DNA from: DASQYE01 sp036389675 | Lineage (GTDB): Bacteria > Acidobacteriota > Blastocatellia > Pyrinomonadales > Pyrinomonadaceae | Length of the DNA stretch: 64,000 nt | Reading direction: 5' to 3' | NCBI GenBank assembly: GCA_036389675.1 | Contig: DASVWI010000019.1 | Coordinates: forward strand, 248,001-312,000 | Part shown: positions 24,775 to 32,897 of the stretch, piece by piece | Layout of the letters: each line of letters starts with the position of its first letter | How positions within the stretch are numbered: the first letter of the stretch is position 1 | Notes under the pieces: generated by a model | Seen by the model: the letters and a program-made list of their open reading frames with translations, nothing else | Databases searched by the model: none | Told to the model about the DNA's origin: nothing | Made by a program: the position numbers and the translations under genes

Positions 24775-25574
24775 TGTCCGCCCCCGTCGAAGAAGAGAAG
24801 AAAGATCGCCCGAAACGCAGCCGTATCGTCGTCGATTTTGAAAAGGCCCGGCAGATCGCACACCTGCCCGCGCGCGGTTCGAGCGGCGCACGCATACTCC
24901 TCATCGTCGCCATCACTCTCGGCGTGCTGCTCATAGGCTTGATTGCCGGCGGTTACTTCTACTGGCAAAGCTATAAGACGAGGCCCGCTTACACGCTCGC
25001 GCTGCTGGTGGATGCGTCGCAGCGCAACGATCAGGCCGTCTTCGATCAGATAGTCGATACGGATAAGATCGTGCAAAACTTTGTGCCGCAGGTGACGGAG
25101 AAGGCCATCGGGCGCTACGCCTCGGCGCTGACCGCGCCGCTTCGCAAGCAGGTCGAACAACTCGTGCCCAAGCTCCTGCCCGGCGTCAGGCAGCAGGTGC
25201 ATGACGAGGTCACGCGTCACGTCAAAGAGCTGTCGGAGCGCGCGGGCAACTGGCCCTTTCCCATCATGGCGCTCGGCGTGCCCTACGTCGTTGATGTCAA
25301 GGAAGAGGGAGACGCCGCGACCGTCGATGTCACCCTCAAAGATCGCCCCGTGCAGTTGACCATGCAGCGAAACGGCGAGCAGTGGAAGATCGTCGCCGTC
25401 AAAGACGACGCGCTCGCCGCGCGCATCGTGGACGACATAGCCAAGAACTTACCGGCCATCGGCTCCGAGCTTGAAAGAGAGATACGCAAAAACCTGCCCG
25501 CCGGCGTGCCCAACATTCCGCTCCTCAATGACCAGAGCGACAATAGCGGACAGCAGCAGAGGCGTCGGCGGTGA
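24774..25574 (+). CDS. Membrane-anchored hypothetical protein between xseA and xseB
   Basis: The 266-residue protein has a charged cytoplasmic leader of about 40 residues, one membrane segment (ILLIVAITLGVLLIGLIAGG) and a large extracytoplasmic part. It begins YKTRPAYTLALLVDASQRND, a pattern resembling DUF2939-type proteins where a helical repeat is followed by a beta region (ATVDVTLKDRPVQLTMQRNG, then WKIVAVKDDALAARIV). Function unknown. The start overlaps the xseA stop by one base, and it precedes xseB by 25 bases, so it is translated with the exonuclease subunits though it is a membrane protein. Confidence 0.78.
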   Translation: MSAPVEEEKKDRPKRSRIVVDFEKARQIAHLPARGSSGARILLIVAITLGVLLIGLIAGGYFYWQSYKTRPAYTLALLVDASQRNDQAVFDQIVDTDKIVQNFVPQVTEKAIGRYASALTAPLRKQVEQLVPKLLPGVRQQVHDEVTRHVKELSERAGNWPFPIMALGVPYVVDVKEEGDAATVDVTLKDRPVQLTMQRNGEQWKIVAVKDDALAARIVDDIAKNLPAIGSELEREIRKNLPAGVPNIPLLNDQSDNSGQQQRRRR

Positions 25575-25599
25575 AGCCGAGAGGGCAGCGGGGAGGGAA

Positions 25600-25896
25600 A
25601 TGAAAAAGACGGAAGGACAAAGCAAAAATTTCGAGGCCGGGCTCGCGGCGCTGGAAAAGATCGTGCGCGAGCTTGAGCGTGGCGACTTGCCGCTCGAAGA
25701 AAGCCTGAAGCTGTTTGAAGACGGGGTGCGCCTGTCGCGCGAATGTCAGGAAAGATTGAATCAGGCCGAGCGGCGCATAGAGCTACTGTTGCGCGACGGC
25801 GAGGGCCGTCCCGTCCTAAGCGCATTCGATGAGGATGAGGAGCTGCGCGTGACGGACGCGGCGGACGGGGCTGAAGGTGATGAGAGCATCTTCTGA
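25600..25896 (+). CDS. xseB: Exodeoxyribonuclease VII small subunit
   Basis: The 98-residue protein carries the XseB signature: FEAGLAALEKIVRELERGDL, then PLEESLKLFEDGVRLSRECQ and ERLNQAERRIELLL, the helical hairpin that binds the large subunit. ATG 25600 has GGGAGG directly upstream; the longer open frame beginning at 25471 overlaps the preceding gene and is not credible. The C-terminal 30 residues are acidic and poorly conserved. The stop overlaps the start of the prenyl synthase gene by 17 bases, consistent with the common xseB-ispA order. Confidence 0.93.
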   Translation: MKKTEGQSKNFEAGLAALEKIVRELERGDLPLEESLKLFEDGVRLSRECQERLNQAERRIELLLRDGEGRPVLSAFDEDEELRVTDAADGAEGDESIF

Positions 25897-26803
25897 AGCC
25901 TTCAGGGCGCTGGACGAGCGCGAGGTGCGCGACTTCTTCCGGGAGTGTCGCAAACTGACGGACGCACGGCTTGACCGCCTCGTCCCGGCTGAAACGACCG
26001 AGCCCACCGTCGTGCATCAGGCCATGCGCTGGAGCCTGTTCGCGGGCGGCAAGCGCTTGAGGCCCGCGCTGCTGCTGGCCGCTGGCCGCGCCTTCGGTGC
26101 AGAGGACGAGCAGCTTCTCAACAGCGCGTGCGCGCTTGAGATGATTCACACCTACTCGCTGATTCACGACGACCTGCCCTCTATGGACGACGACGATCTG
26201 AGACGCGGGCGTCCGACCTGTCACATACGATTTGACGAAGCGACGGCCATTCTCGCCGGCGACGCGCTTTCCACGCTCGCCTTCCAGACCATCGCCGAAG
26301 AAGAGGGCCTGAGCGCCGAAACGCGTGTGCGCGTTATCTCTGACGTGGCGCGCGCATCCGGCACGCCCTACGGCATGATCGCAGGGCAGGCTTACGATCT
26401 GGCAGCCGAATCGCGCGCGGTCGCGGGCGACGAGCTTGAGCGCATTCATCTTCATAAGACCGGCGCGCTGATACGCGCCGCCGTCTGCTCGGGCGCGCTC
26501 ATCGCCGGAGCGCAGGCCCAGGAGCTGCAAGCCATGACCACTTACGGCGCTCAGCTCGGACTGCTCTTTCAGATTACGGATGATCTGCTGGATGTGACGG
26601 CGACAGCCGAAGACCTGGGCAAGACGCCCGGCAAAGATGAGCGTGCCCGCAAGGCCACCTACCCGGCGCTCTACGGCATTGAAGCCTCACGCGCACGCGC
26701 ACGCGAGGCCCACGCCCGCGCCTGCGCGGCGCTCGAACATCTGGACAGACCAACCGCCACCTTACGCGCCATCGCAGACTTCATCCTCGAACGCAGAGCA
26801 TAA
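25880..26803 (+). CDS. ispA: Farnesyl/geranyl diphosphate synthase-type polyprenyl synthetase
   Basis: The 307-residue enzyme has the two aspartate-rich motifs of trans-prenyltransferases: first in LIHDDLPSMDDDDLRRGRPT and second in LLFQITDDLLDVT, with GGKRLRPALLLA near residue 55 for diphosphate binding. It condenses isopentenyl diphosphate with an allylic diphosphate, making C15 or C20 chains for quinones, undecaprenyl or carotenoids. Its position after xseB matches ispA in many bacteria. ATG 25880 or the GTG directly before it may be used. The N terminus (about 25 residues with EVRDFFRECRKLTD) is somewhat longer than in E. coli IspA. A GC-rich hairpin begins 19 bases after the stop. Confidence 0.9.
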   Translation: MRASSEAFRALDEREVRDFFRECRKLTDARLDRLVPAETTEPTVVHQAMRWSLFAGGKRLRPALLLAAGRAFGAEDEQLLNSACALEMIHTYSLIHDDLPSMDDDDLRRGRPTCHIRFDEATAILAGDALSTLAFQTIAEEEGLSAETRVRVISDVARASGTPYGMIAGQAYDLAAESRAVAGDELERIHLHKTGALIRAAVCSGALIAGAQAQELQAMTTYGAQLGLLFQITDDLLDVTATAEDLGKTPGKDERARKATYPALYGIEASRARAREAHARACAALEHLDRPTATLRAIADFILERRA

Positions 26804-26822
26804 ATTAAATTATGACAGCGTA

Positions 26823-26902
26823 CAGGCCAGTACCGCCCGAGGTCTCGGGCGGGGGTCGGGCGTTGAGTGCCCGCCCGGCTTAAGCCGCGCGGGTACTGAC
26901 CC
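26823..26902. repeat. GC-rich hairpin element, copy 2
   Basis: Arms at about 26823-26855 and 26868-26902 are imperfectly complementary. They share with the copy at 17089-17166 the start CAGTACCGCC, the central GGGCGGG and the loop end GTTGAGT. It lies between the prenyl synthase and the caspase-like gene. Confidence 0.75.
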
Positions 26903-27002
26903 GATTCATGCTCATTTGTAATTATCAGGACTCATCCCGGCAAAATCTGATTCGCTTTCGGTCTACTCACTCGGGAATCCACTGGGCGAGGTCTCTGCTC
27001 GA

Positions 27003-28115
27003 ATGAAACGGAAACGAAATCGGTTGTTCGGATATGTGAGCCGCGCGGGCCTGCTCGTCGCGGCGCTCTTTGTGATGTATGCCGGGCCTGTCTCCGCGCG
27101 TCCTGAGGCCGAGCGCGGCTGGCAACCTGAGAGAACCTGGGTCTTTGTCGTCGGCACGCTGGAATGGAAGCACGAAGAGATGTGGGACTCGTTCCCGAAG
27201 GAGAATAGGCGCGACCGTGAGCTGGTCAAATTCTTCAGGCAGGAGGGCGTGCCTTCAGCACAGATCGTCTACCTGCGCGACAGGGAGGCTACCGAGCGGC
27301 GCATCGAAGAATCCCTCACAAGGCATTTAAGCCGCGCGCGTCCGGGGGATTTTCTCTTCCTCTATTACACGGGGCATGGCTATCAGGAAGAGGATTCGGG
27401 CGACACTTATCTCGCGAGCTGGGATGCGGGCGACGATGGTGTGCCGGGCTGGGCCGTCCATTCCATCCCTGCCAGCATAGAGCGCCACTTCAAGGGAGAC
27501 AGGGCTTTAATAGTTCTGGACAACTGCTACTCCGGCGCGCTCACGAGGACTGTGCGGAGGATGGAGAGCCGCGTCTCTTACGCGGTGCTGACATCTTCGA
27601 CCTCGAATCAGGTTTCGACCGCAAACTGGACGTTCACGGAAATCCTGCTCGCCGCGCTCGAAGGCAAGCCCTACGTGGACACGAACAGCGACGGTGAGAT
27701 AACGCTCGCGGAACTCAACGATCAGGCCCGCGAAGACATGGCCTTCGCCGAAGAACAGCGCTCCACCTTTACCACCACGGGAGAGTTCAGCCCGCAGACC
27801 GTTCTGGCTCTTGCCGGTAGAAGGGCGGACGAGCGTATCGGCGCGCGCGTCATAGTCAGGTCGGAAGGCGACTGGTACAAGGGCCGCATCATTGATGTCG
27901 CCCGCTCCAAATCACTTTTTCTCATTCACTATTACGGGTACGACGATACCTACGACGAATGGGTGAGCGCCCGCCAGATACGTTGGCCCAATGCCAGACC
28001 GGCGAAGCGCACCTTCGCGCGTTCCGTCATCGAATCAAAACCGGATTGGCGTCAGGATTGGCTGCCTGCTTTACGCATGGCGCGTATCGGCTCCGGGATC
28101 AGCGTCGTGATGTGA
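27003..28115 (+). CDS. Secreted caspase-like protein with C-terminal Tudor-knot-like domain
   Basis: The 370-residue protein has an N-terminal signal or anchor (AGLLVAALFVMYAGPVSA), then a peptidase C14 (caspase-like) domain with His125 in YYTGHGYQ and Cys175 in LDNCYSG, the expected catalytic dyad. An EF-hand-like loop DTNSDGEITLAE (226-237) sits in the p10-like part. Residues 279-328 (IGARVIVRSEGDWYKGRIID to YDEWVSARQIRW) look like a Tudor-knot/chromo-barrel or Agenet domain, normally a ligand or nucleic-acid binding module of eukaryotic regulators. The combination suggests an exported, possibly Ca-regulated protease. Its 3' end overlaps the convergent phosphatase gene by 64 bases. Confidence 0.82.
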   Translation: MKRKRNRLFGYVSRAGLLVAALFVMYAGPVSARPEAERGWQPERTWVFVVGTLEWKHEEMWDSFPKENRRDRELVKFFRQEGVPSAQIVYLRDREATERRIEESLTRHLSRARPGDFLFLYYTGHGYQEEDSGDTYLASWDAGDDGVPGWAVHSIPASIERHFKGDRALIVLDNCYSGALTRTVRRMESRVSYAVLTSSTSNQVSTANWTFTEILLAALEGKPYVDTNSDGEITLAELNDQAREDMAFAEEQRSTFTTTGEFSPQTVLALAGRRADERIGARVIVRSEGDWYKGRIIDVARSKSLFLIHYYGYDDTYDEWVSARQIRWPNARPAKRTFARSVIESKPDWRQDWLPALRMARIGSGISVVM

Positions 28116-28843
28116 TGGGTCGCCGTGTGCCCGTCGGCGAAAGCCTGATAGAGATTAAACTCCGGCAGCTCTAGACAACTGAGCGGCGAGTTCTGGTTAT
28201 AGCCCGTGTCTATGCCGATGGCGCTGTGGAAGATGTAGATGCCGTGGCGGCCCAGGCGTCCGCGCAGCGGAAGAAAATGTGTCGGCGTGTGGCCGAACAC
28301 ACAGGGCTTGCCGTTATAGTTCGTATAAAAATCCCTGTCGCGCGACCAAAGCGTATAGTGCGATTCGGTCTCGCGCGGGTGCTTGCCCTGATCGAGCCCG
28401 GCGTGAACGTAGATCGCATAGTCGTCTTCGTAAAAGATCGGAAGAGAGCGGAAGAAGTCCAGATGCTCAGGCGGAATGTGGCTCTCTATCTCGCGGCGCG
28501 CCCGCTCGAAGTCCTCGTGCGTCTCTATCGTGAGAGGCTGTCCGGTGTATTGCTCGAAGGTGCGCTCGCCGCCCGTCGCGGGCGAGAACCAAATGGTCGC
28601 CCCTTCCTCTATACAATCGAGCAGCATCTGTTCATGATTGCCGCGCAGACAGACGACGCGCTCCGGCTGCTCTCGATGCATGGCGAGGACATCGGAGACG
28701 ACGCCGGGCGCATCCATCCCTCTGTCAATAAGGTCGCCGAGAAAGACGAGCGTGTCCTGAGCGGCATCGCGCGGCAGCATCTCTATGAGGCTTTGAAGCT
28801 GCTTGCGCCGCCCGTGTATATCTCCGATCACAAAGGTTTTCAT
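28052..28843 (-). CDS. PPP-family serine/threonine protein phosphatase
   Basis: The 263-residue enzyme has the PPP metallophosphatase motifs GDIHGR (7-12), GDLIDRG and GNHE, with later His in VHAGLD and FGHTPT. It should remove phosphate from Ser/Thr (or Tyr) residues in the cytoplasm. Its ATG at 28841-28843 overlaps the TGA of the upstream kinase gene in ATGA, so kinase and phosphatase are translationally coupled, an arrangement that suggests reversible control of shared substrates. The last 64 bases run antisense into the caspase-like gene. Confidence 0.88.
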   Translation of the reverse strand: MKTFVIGDIHGRRKQLQSLIEMLPRDAAQDTLVFLGDLIDRGMDAPGVVSDVLAMHREQPERVVCLRGNHEQMLLDCIEEGATIWFSPATGGERTFEQYTGQPLTIETHEDFERARREIESHIPPEHLDFFRSLPIFYEDDYAIYVHAGLDQGKHPRETESHYTLWSRDRDFYTNYNGKPCVFGHTPTHFLPLRGRLGRHGIYIFHSAIGIDTGYNQNSPLSCLELPEFNLYQAFADGHTATHHITTLIPEPIRAMRKAGSQS

Positions 28844-31335
28844 CGCTGCTCGTTTCCCGTGCTGCCGCCACCACCGCGCTCGCGCCCCTGTTCGATGCGC
28901 TGCATCAACTGCGTGAAGCGTGGGTCGCTTCGGAGCGTCTCCCAGATCGGATTGGATTCAAACCACGGCTTGTTCTCGTTGCCGAGGTTGATGGCGCGCT
29001 CCAACCATTCAAAGGCTTCGTCGGCCATGCCTTCCATCGCGTAGGCCGAAGCGAGCCAGTACGGAACATCATGATCGGCCTCGGCAATCTCATGCACGCG
29101 CTCGGTCAACTGCGCGAGCGCCTCTTCGTGACGCCCCAGCGCGCTCAACGCCATCGCCAGATGCGGGCGAATGCCGTCCATCTCCGGATGGCTTTCGAGC
29201 ACTTCCTGTAAAAGCTTGACGGCGGCTTCCGGCTGACCGCTGCGGAAGAGCGTGGTCGCGCGGAAGGTTCTCAGCAGAGGGTGGTCAGGCTCGACCTCCG
29301 CGCCCTGATCAAGCTCAAGCATAGCATCCTTGTAGCGCCCCTGATACATGAAGATGCGCGCGCGGTTATAGCTGACGACGATACGCTCCGCGGGATTGAG
29401 TCGCAGCATGCGACTGAGGCTGCGGAGTGAGCGGTCGTATTCTCCGTCCAGACGATACAGGTACGAGCTGACGAAATGAACGCCGACATCATTGGGCGCA
29501 TCGCGCCTGAGGCGTGCGACGAGGGCACGCGCCTGCCTCTTTTCGCCCCGCGCCAGATGAAGAAAGACCATGTGCATGCGCGCTTCCAGATTCTTCGGGT
29601 CGAGCTTGAGCCCTTTGTCGAAAGCATCCTGCGCGTGGACGTAATCGTCGGCGTCGCCCATGCACTTGATGACGCGATTCGCGTAACAGCCGCCGAGCGC
29701 GCAATGAGCGAGCGCAAACTGCGGGTCGAGCTGGATGGCCCGCCTGAAATGACCTATCGCCGCCTCGACATCCTCGTTGGCGAGCGTGTGGTAGATGTAG
29801 CGGCCCATCAGATCGCGCCCGCGCAGATACTCCTCGTAGGCCTCGGCGTTGGTGGTCGCGTGCGCCGCCAGCTCAGCCTTCTCCTCCGTGCCCAGCTCAA
29901 GTCGGAGTCCGTCCACGATGCGCTGCGCGATGGTGTCCTGAACGGTGATGATGTCCTGCGCGTCGGAATCTATGCGGTCGCTCCAGAGTATATCTCCGGT
30001 CGCGACATTCAGGAGTTGCGCTGTAACGCGCATACGCTCTCCGGCTCGCAGAAAGCCAGCCGCCAGCACGGCGTTGACGCTCAGCTCGCGCCCGGCGTCA
30101 CGCGGGTCTATCAGTTGATCCTGATACTTGATGATGGAGGAGGAAGGCCGGACGACGAGCGAGCGCACGCGCGCCAGCTCCGTAATGACGGCGTCGGCCA
30201 GCGAGAATTCGTAAAAAGCGGAGGCGGGGTCTTTGCTCAGATTCTTGAAGGGCAGAATGGCGACGCTCTTTCTATCCGTATCGCCCATGCTCGTGAGCGG
30301 CGTCTCATGTATTTCGCGCGGCACTGAGGTCGATGCGGGGAGGTTGGCCGAGCTTGTCGGCGGCTCGGTCGCGCCGGTAATGGTGCGTAGCCAGCGCATC
30401 GCGCGTGCGACGGGGCCGGGGGTTGCCAGGTGTCGCGGCGCGAGCGTGCTCGCTCCCTCGACCAGCCGAGAGTCCTCGCCGTTGGTGGAGATTTCGCGCA
30501 GGACTTCGCGCAGGTCGTCGCCCATCTCCTTGATCTTCTGGTAGCGATCACGCGGCTCTTTCGCCATCGCGCGATCAAGAATCTGTTGAAGGCGCGCAGG
30601 GACGGCGTCGCCGCGCATCTCCGCGATGGGGCGCGGCGCATCGTGTAGAACCGCGTGGCGCACGTCGATGCTGGTCTTGCCCTGAAAGGGCCATGTGCCC
30701 GTCAGCATTTCGTAGAGCAGCACGCCGGTCGAGAAGATGTCGGCGCGCGAGTCGACGCGGTCGCCGCGCGCCTGCTCCGGCGCGGCATAGGTCGCCGTCC
30801 CGTAAGGCACGCCTATCTCGGTCAGCTCCGTATGATGAATGCCGGAGGTTCGCGCCGCGTCTTCATCCAAAAGCTTAGCCAGACCGAAATCGAGCACCTT
30901 GACCTGTCCCGTGTCCGTGACCATCACGTTGCCCGCTTTGACATCGCGGTGGATGATGCCGCGCGCATGCGCCGAAGCGAGCGCGTCAATCACCTGAATG
31001 GCGATCTTGACGGCATCGCGCAATTCCAGCGGACGCCCCGCGACCAACTGGCGGACGTTGCGGCCCTCGACGTACTGCATGCTGATGAAATGGACGCCGC
31101 CCACTTCGTTGAGGTCGAAGATGGTGCAGATGTTCGGGTGATCGAGAGCGGAGGCGAGCCGCGCTTCGCGCTCGAACCGTTTGAGATTGGCTTCCTTGAC
31201 CGTCAGTTCAGGTGGCAGAACCTTGACGACAACCGTGCGACCGAGTTTCGTGTCCAGGGCTTTATAAACCGTGCCCTGTCCGCCCGCGCCGATTTTCTCC
31301 AGGATGCGGTAATTTTGCAGGGTAGCGCCAATCAT
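28840..31335 (-). CDS. Serine/threonine protein kinase with TolB-like domain and TPR repeats
   Basis: The 831-residue protein has a complete Hanks-type kinase (residues about 9-275): IGAGGQGTVYKA glycine loop, VVVKVLP lysine, HRDVKAGN catalytic loop, DFGLAKL and APEQ. No membrane segment is seen, so it should be soluble. Residues about 350-490 form the TolB/FlgO-like region found in acidobacterial kinases and adenylate cyclases (SVAILPFKNLSKDPASAFYE). From about 500 to 800 there are TPR units (ALAHCALGGCYANRVIK, LEARMHMVFLHLARGEK). The TPRs likely select substrates. It is coupled to a PPP phosphatase at its 3' end and preceded by a heptad hairpin. Confidence 0.9.
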   Translation of the reverse strand: MIGATLQNYRILEKIGAGGQGTVYKALDTKLGRTVVVKVLPPELTVKEANLKRFEREARLASALDHPNICTIFDLNEVGGVHFISMQYVEGRNVRQLVAGRPLELRDAVKIAIQVIDALASAHARGIIHRDVKAGNVMVTDTGQVKVLDFGLAKLLDEDAARTSGIHHTELTEIGVPYGTATYAAPEQARGDRVDSRADIFSTGVLLYEMLTGTWPFQGKTSIDVRHAVLHDAPRPIAEMRGDAVPARLQQILDRAMAKEPRDRYQKIKEMGDDLREVLREISTNGEDSRLVEGASTLAPRHLATPGPVARAMRWLRTITGATEPPTSSANLPASTSVPREIHETPLTSMGDTDRKSVAILPFKNLSKDPASAFYEFSLADAVITELARVRSLVVRPSSSIIKYQDQLIDPRDAGRELSVNAVLAAGFLRAGERMRVTAQLLNVATGDILWSDRIDSDAQDIITVQDTIAQRIVDGLRLELGTEEKAELAAHATTNAEAYEEYLRGRDLMGRYIYHTLANEDVEAAIGHFRRAIQLDPQFALAHCALGGCYANRVIKCMGDADDYVHAQDAFDKGLKLDPKNLEARMHMVFLHLARGEKRQARALVARLRRDAPNDVGVHFVSSYLYRLDGEYDRSLRSLSRMLRLNPAERIVVSYNRARIFMYQGRYKDAMLELDQGAEVEPDHPLLRTFRATTLFRSGQPEAAVKLLQEVLESHPEMDGIRPHLAMALSALGRHEEALAQLTERVHEIAEADHDVPYWLASAYAMEGMADEAFEWLERAINLGNENKPWFESNPIWETLRSDPRFTQLMQRIEQGRERGGGGSTGNEQR

Positions 31336-31352
31336 GGAGGCTACATTCTATC

Positions 31353-31450
31353 AAGCCAAAAGTGAAAAGGTAAAAGGTAAAAGTCGGGCCAGCAAAGCCG
31401 GGCGAGCCTTGCTGCTTCACTTTTACCTTTTACCCTTTTCCTTTTGGCTT
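31353..31450. repeat. Heptad-arm inverted element (GGTAAAA type)
   Basis: The left arm at 31353-31383 (AGCCAAAA, GTGAAAA, GGTAAAA, GGTAAAA) pairs with 31415-31450, whose reverse complement reads GCCAAAA, GGAAAAG, GGTAAAA, GGTAAAA, GTGAA. The 31-base GC-rich loop separates them. It fills the gap between the kinase start and the glutaredoxin-like gene. Confidence 0.82.
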
Positions 31451-31487
31451 CTTTAGCTCGGCAGACCGCCGATCAGTCGTGTACCGT

Positions 31488-31709
31488 TCAACCCCGAGGC
31501 GGAGTGCCCCAGCCTGAGCCGACGTACTCGCCGTTCTCCACGATGCAGGGCACGGTCGGGTCGCCGTCCGAGTAAGCGAGCATCTCGGCGCGACGCTCAC
31601 GATCATTCTGCGCGTCGTATTCCGTAAAAGCGATGCCCTGCGAATTGTAATAATCGCGCGCCTGCTGGCAATACGGACACCCCGGCTTGACATAGATCAC
31701 TAAGGACAC
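31488..31709 (-). CDS. Glutaredoxin-like protein
   Basis: The 73-residue protein VSLVIYVKPGCPYCQQARDY has the CPYC redox site of glutaredoxins, then a TVPCIVENGEYVGSGWG segment with the conserved Val-Pro cis-proline turn. It would reduce disulfides or mixed glutathione/bacillithiol adducts, or act in Fe-S handling. GTG 31709 is chosen because GGGAGGTGAG lies six bases upstream; a longer GTG form would begin inside that site. The C terminus stops soon after the Gly-Trp-Gly motif, so the last helix of a standard glutaredoxin is short or missing. Confidence 0.8.
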   Translation of the reverse strand: MSLVIYVKPGCPYCQQARDYYNSQGIAFTEYDAQNDRERRAEMLAYSDGDPTVPCIVENGEYVGSGWGTPPRG

Positions 31710-31799
31710 GTTGGTCTCACCTCCCACACTTTCGGTTTATCTCGCAATCAGTTTAGCAGCGCCGCGCCTGATGTGGAAAGATGCTCGGCATGAGGTGGC

Positions 31800-32663
31800 T
31801 CACAGCCGACTCTGTGCGACCTCGAAGTCGTAGGTCTCGCCGTGGCTCAGGTATCTGACACGATCCTGAAATCCGGCCTCCGCGACAGCCTTCTTGAAAT
31901 CCTCAAGCGGCGACTTGAATACTTCGTAGTCGTTATAGTGGATGGGAATCACTTCGCGCGGGTTGATGATCCTGATGGCCTCCACGCCCTGCTCAGCATC
32001 CATCGTCAGCAGGATTCCCATGATCTGCGTGCCTCCCAAGTGAAAGAGCGCCAGATCAATCTCCGGGTAGCGACGCGGAATCTCGTGCAGGTCGTCGTGT
32101 ATGAGCGTGTCGCCGGTGATGTAGAGGCGCAGGGCCGTGCGCTCCTGCGCCGTTTGAAACTCAAGCATACTGCCCATGACGGGCGGCAGGAACTTGTCCA
32201 CGATGGCCGGCCCATGCTTGCCCGGCATGGAAGTGACGCGGACGCGCGCGCCGCCTTTCTCGACCGTCACGGAATCCCATGTCTCAAGCGCGAGCGTCGC
32301 GGTAAAATTCTTGTCTTTAAGCTCCGTGGCGGCGTGCCCCGTGGTGATGATGGGCAAGTCCTTTTGAAGACGCTCCTCGGCTATGCGGTCGAAATGGTCG
32401 CCGTGATAGTGTGACAGCACGCAGAGATCGAGCGCGGGCAGTTCTTCAATCTCAATCGCAGGATTGGTCAGGCGCTCAGCCGTCAACCCGTAGCCGAGGT
32501 GCACGTGGTCGCCCGCATGAAGAAAGTTCGGGTCGGTGAGAATCGTAAAGCCCGCGTAGCGCAATATGACCGTCGCCGTGCCGACGAAGTAAATCGAGCC
32601 GCGTGAAAAGTCAGGAGTCGAGCCTTCGGGTGAGCCGAGACGAAGCTCTGTGGTATTTGGCAT
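31800..32663 (-). CDS. MBL-fold metal-dependent hydrolase (UlaG-like)
   Basis: The 287-residue protein has the metallo-beta-lactamase motif SHYHGDHFD (His85, His87, Asp89, His90), GKHGP for the third His, TGDT with the bridging Asp and a final IPIHYNDY. The N-terminal IYFVGTATVILRYAGFTILT matches the UlaG/YfhI-like group of beta-lactamase-fold hydrolases, which includes lactonases and phosphodiesterases. Two metals are expected; substrate unknown. It is monocistronic on the minus strand, followed at 90 bases by the glutaredoxin-like gene. Confidence 0.86.
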   Translation of the reverse strand: MPNTTELRLGSPEGSTPDFSRGSIYFVGTATVILRYAGFTILTDPNFLHAGDHVHLGYGLTAERLTNPAIEIEELPALDLCVLSHYHGDHFDRIAEERLQKDLPIITTGHAATELKDKNFTATLALETWDSVTVEKGGARVRVTSMPGKHGPAIVDKFLPPVMGSMLEFQTAQERTALRLYITGDTLIHDDLHEIPRRYPEIDLALFHLGGTQIMGILLTMDAEQGVEAIRIINPREVIPIHYNDYEVFKSPLEDFKKAVAEAGFQDRVRYLSHGETYDFEVAQSRL

Positions 32664-32757
32664 GATATGTTCCCCCCATGTCCGTTAAGTTTGAATCTGT
32701 TGTTCTCGCCCAGTCTGTTTATCACAGGTGACTTTGATATACAAGAAGGACAAGAGA

Positions 32758-32839
32758 AAGGATGAAGGATGAAGGATGAAGGATGAAAGAAATGCTTTAA
32801 TGCTTTTACTTCATCCTTCCGCCTTCATCCTTCATCCTT
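32758..32839. repeat. Heptad-arm inverted element (GGATGAA type)
   Basis: Four GGATGAA heptads at 32758-32787 face a right arm at 32810-32839 whose reverse complement reads GGATGAA, GGATGAA, GGCGGAA, GGATGAA. The loop AAATGCTTTAATGCTTTTA is the same as that of the element at 43163. It lies between a divergent MBL gene and the 2Fe-2S protein gene. Confidence 0.85.
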
Positions 32840-32897
32840 GCTTTTCTGCTATACTCTCGGCGCTGTATTGAAGTCGCCAGCCGGAGTCGCCTGCCAC

